From: Tilletia caries
Lineage: Eukaryota > Basidiomycota > Exobasidiomycetes > Tilletiales > Tilletiaceae
Direction of reading: 5' to 3'
Assembly: GCA_032718865.1 (NCBI GenBank)
Contig: JALUTQ010000034.1
Coordinates: forward strand, 1 to 14,462
Length of the DNA stretch: 14,462 nucleotides
Shown: positions 7,710-14,462 of the stretch, in pieces
How positions within the stretch are numbered: the stretch's first letter is position 1
Layout of the letters: each line of letters opens with the position of its first letter
Made by a program: the position numbers and the translations under genes
Notes under the pieces: model-generated
The model's database searches: none
Seen by the model: only the letters and a program-made list of their open reading frames with translations
What the model was told of the DNA's origin: nothing

Positions 7710-8052
7710 TGTGATTTCGCCCTTTCATCTTTTTCTGCTCCCTCACTCTCTTCCCCCTCATACAACTGACACCTAACTTGGCAATCACAGAACATTGCAG
7801 AGTTAAGTCAAACGTGTGAAGTCTGAGTCTCATCTAAGTTTACCCTTTACCTAAGTACCACTACTCCCACACTCTTACCTACTCTGCAAGACTACCAACA
7901 CAGTGACCAGTCACTTGAACAATATAGCTATAGGTCAGAGTTCTAGCAGCCCGTCACTTCTGTCTCTATACAACGAGCGGTACTACGTGGTCTGACTGTC
8001 CCATCCCGAATCTATTGCGTTCACGACTACCTCACCGTTGGGAAATCTTACA

Positions 8053-8287
8053 CGCGGAAGGCTCGACGCAACCAGCAGGAGTCGAGATATCGCCCATCGG
8101 ACCCGGTCCGATTACAGCATTGTGACATGGCAAGCCATAGGGTTCCCCGAACTCTAACAACTTTTTCGGGTCGAGTGTCTGACACTGACATTTGAGGGTC
8201 TGAAAGCTGACTAGCTGAAATCTGTTAAAGCGTCAAATCGTAAATAAAGTGAAGTTGTTAGATACGAGAGCCTCGAATGCACAATAG
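8053..8287. other. Non-coding stretch with an 11-bp inverted repeat
   Basis: TCTAACAACTT at 8153-8163 is perfectly inverted as AAGTTGTTAGA at 8252-8262, 88 bases apart. ATCGGAC at 8096-8102 is inverted at 8106-8112 around CCG. No ORF of note. The arms could be the ends of a tiny inserted element, but I see no flanking duplication. Confidence 0.5.
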
Positions 8288-8480
8288 TTTCACACACTTT
8301 ACCTATCTTCTAAGCGTACAAGTGATGGGACAGAGGAACGGAGAAAAGAAAGTACGCCTGAGAGGAGGACTGGAGAGGAAGATGCTGCGACGGGTGGGCC
8401 TATCGAGGCCGAGGAAGGGGAGGCACAGAGCTCTGAGGCAGGTGATCTCGAGGGGGAAGTGAGCGTCGTCAGATTGAGGT
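8288..8480 (+). other. Acidic coding-like fragment, unknown
   Basis: A frame open from 8288 to a TGA at about 8480, without an ATG, encodes a Glu/Gly/Ala-rich stretch (for example TGEEDAATGGPIEAEEGEAQ). The composition resembles a disordered region of a nuclear or Gag-like protein. It ends beside a possible splice donor (AGGTGACT), so it might be an internal exon of a decayed gene. I do not recognise it, and low-complexity GA-rich DNA is an equally good explanation. Confidence 0.2.
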
Positions 8481-9090
8481 GACTCATGATTACCTGACTG
8501 GGGGGGCGTTCCCCATCGTAGGTGTCGACAACGATCTGTGGACAGAGCAAGGGTGCGATGATCAGTGATGAGCACGGATCGGTATAACATGAGAGGAGGA
8601 CAGGCAACTCACTGCTGACAGTCCTGGTGCCTTCGGTGAGAAGAATCTGTGCTGCGGGTTGATGGACTGGCCTTTGGCTGCCGTTGCGCGCTCTTGATAG
8701 ATCTTGGCGCCGGCGCTACCGCTTTCTGGTGTATGGCCAACTTGGCTAGGGAAACGGCGAGACTGGGGTAGGGAAAGAGTAAAGACGGGGAAGGGGAGGC
8801 CAAAGAACGCGCTGATCGGTGACCTGAAAGAAGAGCAGAATGAAGATCATTAGCATACACGAGCTCCGCCGATCTGTTCTCTGAGCCTGCCAGCGAGCAA
8901 GCGCGCGCGCGGGGTGGGTGAGAGACCTGCGATCAGCGATCAATGTTAAGGCTACGATCTCAGAAAGGAATGGATGAAGCAGACTTACTTTATTGGGCCC
9001 GTAGCACCTGCTTTTCGACATCGCTCCCATTTACCCACGTGTACACGATGCCCACATCCTTGCAGATTCCCAGCCCTTGCACATGGCCTC
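8481..9090. other. No supported gene
   Basis: Mixed-composition sequence with stops in all frames every 60-100 codons. It contains GT/CTGAC/CAG combinations resembling introns (for example GTATAAC to CTGACAG, about 8582-8621), but no recognisable protein between them. Nothing else supported. Confidence 0.5.
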
Positions 9091-9296
9091 AGTCGCTATA
9101 TGTGGCTATAAGTGACTGGAACTACTATATAGTAATTATCCAGCAGCTGTCTCAGCCAGCCCCTGTCCACCACAAAAAGTTACATTTGGGTGAAATAGTC
9201 ACTATATGTGGCTATGAGTAAATGAGATAGCGACTATATGTGACTAGGAGTAACCGGAGCTACTACATAGTGACTATCTAGTGGCTATATCAGCCA
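9091..9296. repeat. Two diverged 68-bp repeats with a partial copy between
   Basis: 9091-9158 and 9229-9296 align without gaps over 68 bases with 17 mismatches (75% identity by hand count), sharing CTATATGTG and the end TCAGCCA. A third, partial copy of the first 25 bases begins at 9197. Fourteen of the 17 differences are transitions. Confidence 0.75.
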
Positions 9297-9460
9297 AGTG
9301 CGACTTTTCATAACTATTTCAACTATTAGTTACTCGGCGCCGATCTGAAAAAGTTATATCTACTATTTTTTCTAGACGGCTTCGCCGCCCAAAGTATAGT
9401 CAAGTTATCACTATTAGTTATAACTATATAGTTATCATAGTTACATAGTGAAGATAGTTG
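9297..9460. repeat. AT-rich tract with CTATTAGTTA motifs and a 16-bp palindrome
   Basis: ACTATTAGTTA occurs twice. ATAACTATATAGTTAT at 9420-9435 is a perfect 16-bp palindrome, and ACGGCTTCGCCGCC near 9375 holds a small GC hairpin. Probably a continuation of the decayed repeat to its left. Confidence 0.6.
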
Positions 9461-9648
9461 CCGAGCCTTGCATTATTACTACGGCCAAAATAAATATTCC
9501 AATAGGATGTCATTCCATTAACGAGCTTCCACTGTACGCCCTCCGGGTCACAGCCGGCGTTGAGCTGACTGTAGCAGCACTCCCTGGTTAATGTAATACC
9601 TTTCAAGCTTATAACCTGGATAATCTTATAGGATCTGGCCAGGACCAA
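9424..9648 (-). other. Possible decayed coding fragment with Cys pair
   Basis: A minus-strand frame of about 75 codons that lacks an ATG at its start contains TRECCYSQLNAGCDPEG and VQWKLVNGMTSYWNIYFG. The middle looks more protein-like than the surrounding AT-rich DNA. I do not recognise it. Its last 20 codons run into the AT-rich palindromic repeat, so at most this is a fragment. Confidence 0.2.
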
Positions 9649-10734
9649 CTTATTGAGCCATATGTAATTATTAGGTACACTGGGACCTGGGTGAATTCAA
9701 GAATTGCCATTAATCATTAACATTGCATTAACATTAACAGTGGTATAAATCATTCAATCAAATATAAATGCCTTATTTTATTCCTCGTCAAGCCTGACAT
9801 TGATTTGGGCCGCACGGTGTCGCTAAAATAATCTGTCGTTCGAATTTTCCGTTTTTTTGAAAAATATCAGCAAAATTAGTGGGGCTGGAAGTTTTTTTCC
9901 CCAGACTTTAGTATGGGGTTATATCTGCCCCTTAGATTTTTACGGCCGAGAAAAAGTGTTGCAACATCCCTCGAATGAAATTCTTCAAAACTCTTTGAAA
10001 TCTTCTCAAACTTCGCCTGGGTGTCCGTGTTCTAAGCATCCATCGACGCTCTCGATATCTCCAAGTTTTCTTTATGAAGATAGCAATTTGCTGTTCACAT
10101 GCCGTCCTTCCGCCGTTCTTTGCCCGTTTCTGTATCTCTTCCACCTCCACTTTTGCAAGTTAGGCGAACGTCCGCTTTGTTCTACGTTAGCCCAAGGATT
10201 GGTCCGTTCACCCATGGTTTTTGCTCCGTATGCCCAGCGTAATTGCTACTTAACGCCCTCTAGAAAAGGTCCGTTCCCCCGCTTTCAAAACAAAAAGTCT
10301 TGCTTAAAATTTAATCTCCAAGGACGGTAATGATTACAAACGTTGTCGCACGTGCCTAACCCGCTTGTCCATCTTGCTTGACCTTTACAAATTTCCAGCT
10401 GCGAGAATACAAAAGGAAGCAATGAGTCTGTACTAAGCACGGACAGCGCCATTCCTCTTCCGTTCTGAGCGTTTTTGGCATTTTTAAGGCTTTTTCGGGG
10501 GGTATATTGTGTCTTTTCCCTGGTTAAGTCAAGCGGGGGAACGGAGCAAAAGGTGGGCGAGAGGACCAAATCATATGGATGGATGACGGGGGAGCGGAGC
10601 AGGCAATTGGAGAAGCGTCTGAAAATAATGGTTCAAAGGATGTGGAAGTTTTTGGAGGGACGGACCGATTCACTTGCTAACGGACCAGTGCTCTGGACGT
10701 TTGTATATTTGGCTCCACTTTTCCACGCCTTCGA
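9649..10734. other. No supported gene
   Basis: AT-rich at first, with CATTAA repeats near 9710-9740, then mixed. The longest frame (9857-10330, plus) begins at a TTG, is rich in Ser, Pro, Phe and Cys, and shows no motif. I see no RNA gene or terminal repeat that I can support. Confidence 0.5.
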
Positions 10735-10830
10735 TAGCCATGCCTGGTCAAAACTCAAAACCCTTCGAGGAAGCTGATAGCCATAGTCAAAACTCAAAAC
10801 CCTCCGAGGAAGTTGAAGGGCCTTCAACTT
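10735..10830. repeat. 39-bp direct duplication next to a 21-bp palindrome
   Basis: GATAGCCAT plus GTCAAAACTCAAAACCC(T)TCGAGGAAG occurs twice with a 39-base period (GTC at 10747 and 10786). The second copy runs into AAGTTGAAGG-G-CCTTCAACTT (10810-10830), a perfect 10-bp-arm palindrome. Non-coding. Confidence 0.85.
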
Positions 10831-11237
10831 TTCGACGAACGCAACTGCTAACTTCCCAGCTTACTCCAGCGTTCACTGACCTTCAACTCTGACCTGCCTT
10901 ATGCCTCCACTTACAAGTCGTGCCATTCTTAGATCCATTGCGCTACATGCCTACACCTACCAGGTGATGGTGCTCCAAAGGCCAAAACGCTACTGAGTAC
11001 TGATCACCTCCGTTCTTTTCTCTATTCCGAATTTATTCTGGCTGCTGTTAATTAGTATTCCGGGGTTCTGACTTCTGATCAGTTTCATCGCTTCTAGTTT
11101 GATCTTCTACCGCAACCACAGACCACATCTGAGATCCTGCCTTTTGAGAATTCGAGTTTTATATATCCGGATTAAGCAAGATCAAGGCATGCATGTTTCT
11201 TGCTACTTCCTATTGCCTGTTCATATTTCATAAAATC
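10831..11237. other. No supported gene; upstream flank of the pseudogene
   Basis: Mixed sequence. The pseudogene frame is open upstream of its ATG back to about 11161, so more of its 5' part may lie here in a form too decayed to follow. No promoter element is convincing. Confidence 0.4.
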
Positions 11238-11782
11238 ATGGACTCAAAAAGTCTGGAGAACACTCTGGCTCAAAAGCCAGGCCAATGAGATGCTCAGTTC
11301 TTCCACTCGCTCCCTTCCGATCTCACTGGCCCCTGCATCTCTGAACTAAACAAAGTCGTTTACTTTGTTGATGAGGCCTACCAGCTGGGGGATGGATCAT
11401 GGGTTGTGGCAAAGCGGTGGGTGTAGAAGAATGATGGTGTCACTTGGGGAGAAGGGTATCCGTTGGACCGGGAAGGCACTGCCGACGAAGCAAGGCCAAT
11501 CAGTTTCCAGGCAATGTCAATCGAGAAGCACGCTGCCGTTTCGTTCCACAAGAACCCACTGCGGGACAACGAGGTGCCCGTGTTCTCCGTTCCCATCATT
11601 TTGCAGTGCGACGATCTTTCAGGCGCCCACAGCAAGAAGTGGAATGTCCACAACCAGTTGACATTTCGAAACGGTGCGCTATCCAACACAGAGTTGGCTA
11701 AGAAGAGCAATATTCATCTCTTCGCTGTTACTGCCAACGCTCAACCACTCGACATTGTGTCGGAGTTTGTGCGACAAACTAA

Positions 11783-11855
11783 GTGAGCTTCTCGTTTTGC
11801 GCACTTGCTGCGATGTTTCTTCAGTTGACTTGTCTTCACGTTCTTTTCCTGATAG
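11783..11855 (+). other. Intron 1 of the pseudogene
   Basis: GTGAGC to GATAG, 73 nt, with GTTGACT as a possible branch site. Removal restores one frame between EFVRQT and STYSQPVKVWD. Confidence 0.8.
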
Positions 11856-12075
11856 ATCGACATACTCGCAGCCAGTCAAGGTATGGGATGCCACACTCAA
11901 GACCGAGGTTCGCGTCCGACCCTTTCTGTACCTTATTCTGGCCGACAATGTGATGGCATCGACGCTGTGCTCACAGGTGGTCACCGGGAACAACACCCTA
12001 CCTTGCCGCACTTGCTTGGATGGCGGAACAAAGAAGGAAAGGACAGAGAAAAGGGGGTTGACGGCGATTGTGAAG

Positions 12076-12148
12076 GTGAGAATCATTCTCATTCCTGTCA
12101 CCGTGGGTCAAAACATTCACTTCCAGTATTCTTTTTCTGGTGTTACAG
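12076..12148 (+). other. Intron 2 of the pseudogene
   Basis: GTGAGA to TTACAG, 73 nt, phase 0. It joins GLTAIVK to AGEPRTAKN, the order expected in the family. Confidence 0.82.
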
Positions 12149-12473
12149 GCAGGAGAGCCTCGCACAGCTAAGAACACCATCGAGGCTCTTGAAACGCAGC
12201 GCGACATTGCAATCGAGGGAAGGTCGACGGCGTACTTTGACGAGCAACGACAATCAGGCTCGAAGGATGATATTGTGAAGGAGATAACCGACATTCTGTT
12301 CGAGCTGCGGACAATCCTGCAAGGGAAAGTACCGAGCCATCCACGCACACCAAGGAGGAAATTGAAAAAGCCTGCCATCGACAAGCAGTTCAAAGAAGAG
12401 GCTGAGGCTCTTTGCGAGGATTTGTGGTATAATCCTCTTTTATCAAAGGATAGGAACGGCCCGGCGCTCGGTG

Positions 12474-12540
12474 GTGAGCTTCAGTCTCTGTCAAGCAAGT
12501 CTGATTTGTTTGTTTTGCTCATCTATTGCCTCGAGAACAG
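12474..12540 (+). other. Intron 3 of the pseudogene
   Basis: GTGAGC to AACAG, 67 nt. It splits a codon after its first base and joins NGPALG to ELHVFDVHKQSPVE. Confidence 0.78.
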
Positions 12541-12916
12541 AACTTCACGTATTCGATGTCCATAAACAGTCCCCAGTAGAGATTCTTCACACGCTTTGGC
12601 TCGGGCCTGTGAAATACCTCGCTTGCGCAACCGTCACACTTGTCAACAAAGACATCCTTCGGACACACCTCGAGGGACTTGATACCGACGGGCTCGACTG
12701 TGGTGCCATTGTCCCCGCCAAGTACCTCCTCGACCACACACAATCTCTCAACGGGAAGGAATTTAAGCTGCTGACGTAGCTCATGCCCGCTGCCCTCCCT
12801 CCATTGGTACATCAGAAGGAAGCCACTTCGTCATTGCAGCACGCTTGGGTGGCTGTGGGGAGGTTTGCCAAGGCTGTCACTGTGCTGGATGACCACGTGC
12901 TTAACACGTGGCACCA

Positions 12917-13209
12917 GTATCTTATCTCCTCTCCCTTTCCTTTTCTCTTATCTTCCTTTCTCTTTCTCTCGCATCTCTGCATAGCAACACCTGCCTCCAC
13001 TTCCCTTCCCTTTTTCCCACGTCACACTTTTTCTCTCGCCCTCATCCTTACCCTTCTCGAGCTCATCCTTGTACCTAGTTCGTTCTTCTGGTCATTCACT
13101 CACACTTCACTCGTAGCTCTTTGTTGCTCACTTGCTATTCTACTGGCTTAGTAGTCTCATGGGTTTGGATCCCACTAGCACAGTCACCCCTCATGCGTTT
13201 TTCCCGCAG
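12917..13209 (+). other. Intron 4 of the pseudogene, long and CT-rich
   Basis: GTATCT to CCGCAG, 293 nt, strongly pyrimidine-rich on the plus strand. It joins VLNTWH to QDFESQM in phase. It is four times longer than the other introns, so it may hold an old insertion. Confidence 0.65.
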
Positions 13210-13228
13210 GGACTTTGAATCACAGATG

Positions 13229-13292
13229 GTGAGTCTCAACTCTGGAGCAAGCTTGAAACTGGGTGATGTAGCTGACGTTCATTTTGTGATAG
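13229..13292 (+). other. Intron 5 of the pseudogene
   Basis: GTGAGT to GATAG, 64 nt, with GCTGAC branch motif. It follows a 19-nt micro-exon (13210-13228) and joins DFESQM to DELAAAPLDL in phase. Confidence 0.72.
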
Positions 13293-13688
13293 GACGAGCT
13301 TGCGGCGGCACCTCTCGATCTTTTCTTTTCTTTCTCCAAGGTCCTACCGCTCTTTCGCACCTCTCGTCCCAAGTTCCACATCCTCGTCCACGCAGTGGAG
13401 AGCATCAGACTCCTGCTCAGCTTTTTAACAAAGAGCGCTTTGAATCCTTCAACACGCCAATCCGAAACGCGTCAGTCAACTCAAATCGGCAATCCCCCTC
13501 GAATAACATCCTCACCCGCTTGCAGGATCAAGAATTGATTCGGCATGTCCTGAGTGGCGGTGACTGGGTAGTCGACGGCAGAATGAGGCAGGCGGCAGAT
13601 TGTGTGCTGCACTTTTGCAAGGAGAAGGAAAACAGAATGGCAATGCAGAAGTGGGGTCTCCAGCAGGTAAAGAAGACGATTGCGGCAG

Positions 13689-13763
13689 GTTAGTGACTCA
13701 TGAACCTAATGTTGCTCATACAGCCGCCGTCTGCATGCTCACCAACGTCCTTTTACCTCGCAG
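13689..13763 (+). other. Intron 6 of the pseudogene
   Basis: GTTAGT to CTCGCAG, 75 nt. It joins KKTIAAG to QVTLKANAPG in phase. Because 75 is a multiple of three, downstream reading stays in the same numerical frame. Confidence 0.72.
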
Positions 13764-14161
13764 GTCAAGTAACGCTGAAGGCAAACGCGCCCGGCCAACG
13801 TATCTTCGACGACGTTCGAATGCGAGAGCTTCTGTCTGCGCCTGCAGATGATCTCTCCACTCAGGAGTTTCGGCAATGCGTCGACGTCTGGACTATCGCT
13901 CAGGACAAGTGTGCCACTGTGTCATTTTTTCTGATTTTACAAGGGCCGGACGAGGATCACGACGATCAGCTACGCGCAGTCATTGGTCGGATCAGAGCAA
14001 TCTGAAAAAGGAGATGGTCGACAAACATTTTTGCACGTCGATGTGCTTGAAGAGAACGGATGGAGCAAAGCATGGGAAATGAGGCGATACATTTGGAAGG
14101 AAAAAGCAGTCAATGGAGAATGCTTCTGTGAGTTTGTCCTCTTCGTCTTGTCACCTGACAG

Positions 14162-14462
14162 TAAGGTTGTCCCCGGAGTTGACGCGGAGCTGGGGTTTTG
14201 CGGACTCCGCACTCCTCCGAAGCAGGGCTCCGCCGGAGGCGGAGCGCGGAGCTCACTTTTGAGGAATTTTCGGAGCTTGATTCCGACGGAGCTGGTTGGG
14301 AATTCTCCGTCGGAAATCGTGCGGAGGCGGAACTCAGTTTTCCAAAAATAACAAAAAAGGACGGAGCGCGGAGCCGCAAAATTTGCCGCAGTGAAAAATA
14401 TGCGGAGCGCGGAATGGAATCTTAGAAGCTCCAGCTCCGCCGGAAGTTCCGCGGAATTCCGT
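14162..14462. repeat. CGGAGC/GCTCCG-rich block with strong hairpins
   Basis: CGGAGC occurs eight times and its complement GCTCCG twice in 300 bases. GCTCCGCC-GGA-GGCGGAGC (14227-14245) is an 8-bp perfect hairpin. TTCCGACGGAG (14281-14291) is perfectly inverted at 14305-14315. TTCCGCGGAA near the right edge is palindromic. The block begins inside the C-terminal part of the pseudogene and leaves the window. Frames through it are low-complexity and not credible genes. Confidence 0.8.

Larger units (their letters stand above)
1..8052 (+). mobile_element. Ty3/gypsy LTR retrotransposon, chromovirus lineage, 5' LTR outside window
   Basis: The order leader, gag, protease, RT, RNase H, integrase, chromodomain, polypurine tract, LTR is seen directly and is diagnostic of Ty3/gypsy chromoviruses (Metaviridae). 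Integrase follows RNase H, which excludes Ty1/copia. All catalytic motifs are present (protease DSGST, RT YLDD, RNase H acidic residues, integrase D,D35E), so the copy looks young. However, the coding frame is interrupted by five one-base shifts, all at homopolymer runs. No 5' LTR lies in the window: I could not match positions 1-57 to the region after 7005. The right end at 8052 (a CTTACA that would partly mirror TGTAACA) is a guess; the left boundary of the 3' LTR at 7005 is well supported. Confidence 0.93.
7005..8052 (+). repeat. 3' LTR (left end firm, right end tentative)
   Basis: It starts TGTAACACTT directly after the polypurine tract. A TATA core at 7689-7709 would fit the U3/R border. 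The right end is set at CTTACA (8047-8052), because LTRs of this type usually end in a near mirror of TGTAAC. No target duplication can be checked, since the 5' side is outside the window. If this end is right, the LTR is about 1.05 kb and contains the tRNA-like sequence at 7154-7249. Confidence 0.45.
11238..14161 (+). pseudogene. Pseudogene of a multi-copy basidiomycete transposon-like protein family
   Basis: From memory of the family, these are large uncharacterised basidiomycete proteins, thought to be DNA-transposon encoded (tnp2/KDZ-like; exact class uncertain). Seen here in order: YFVDEAYQLGDGSWVVAKRW, VPIILQCDDLSGAHSKKWN, VKVWDATLKTEVRVRPF, LPCRTCLDGGTKK, AGEPRTAKNTIEAL, SPVEILHTLWLGPVKYL, RPKFHILVHAVESIR, KERFESFNTPIRNA, SNRQSPSNNILTRL, IGRIRAI and HVDVLEENGW. 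Segments are 11238-11782, 11856-12075, 12149-12473, 12541-12916, 13210-13228, 13293-13688 and 13764 to about 14161; the joins preserve phase. It is broken by TGA 11286-11288, TAG 11424-11426 and TAG 12777-12779, and by frame breaks near 13405 and 14003. The C-terminus is lost at the CGGAGC-rich block. The N-terminus is unclear: the ATG at 11238 is only the first in-frame one. Confidence 0.82.

Noticed and set aside
9857..10330. 157-codon plus-strand frame
   Set aside because: It starts at TTG, has no recognisable motif and an unstructured Ser/Pro/Phe-rich composition, and a minus-strand frame of similar quality overlaps it.
13909..13943. 35-nt intron GTGTGC to ACAAG near the end of the pseudogene
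   Set aside because: Too short compared with the 64-75 nt introns here, and the frame reads through without it.
14128..14161. 34-nt intron GTGAGT to CTGACAG
   Set aside because: The donor and branch motif are good, but the branch lies two bases from the acceptor and the length is too short; the true acceptor may be lost in the repeat block.
14198..14425. Plus- and minus-strand frames in the right-edge block
   Set aside because: Composition follows the CGGAGC repeats and is not protein-like.

Overview
This window looks like repeat-rich fungal nuclear DNA, most likely from a basidiomycete (probably Agaricomycotina). The reasons are a Ty3/gypsy chromovirus of the fungal type, short GT-AG introns of 64-75 nt with CTGAC-like branch sites, and a decayed gene from a multi-copy transposon-like protein family that I know chiefly from Agaricomycetes. 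No ordinary housekeeping gene is visible. The species assignment is inference.

Positions 1 to about 8050 are taken up by one plus-strand LTR retrotransposon, entered from the left edge. In order it has a leader, gag (NLS-like N-terminus, coiled coil, CCHC zinc knuckle), aspartic protease, reverse transcriptase, RNase H, integrase (HHCC, D,D35E, GPY/F) and a C-terminal chromodomain. A polypurine tract then abuts TGTAACA, the start of the 3' LTR. Between integrase and polypurine tract lies an unusual 1.3 kb region with a TATA-like site, a long CA microsatellite and an extra, unrecognised ORF ending at 6734. The reading frame of the element changes five times, each time at a mononucleotide run.

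The 3' LTR starts at 7005. Its end is uncertain; the best candidate is about 8052. It holds a degenerate tRNA-like (pol III type) sequence, a CACCACT tandem repeat and a TATA core almost identical to the one upstream of the extra ORF.

Positions 8053-11237 are mostly non-coding: an 11-bp inverted repeat, an acidic coding-like fragment, diverged 68-bp repeats with AT-rich palindromes, a doubtful minus-strand Cys-containing fragment, and a 39-bp duplication beside a 21-bp palindrome.

Positions 11238 to about 14161 hold a plus-strand, intron-containing pseudogene of the transposon-like family. Its spliced frame can be followed through five introns, but it has three in-frame stops and at least two frame breaks. 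It runs into a 300-bp block dominated by CGGAGC/GCTCCG motifs and strong hairpins, which reaches the right edge.
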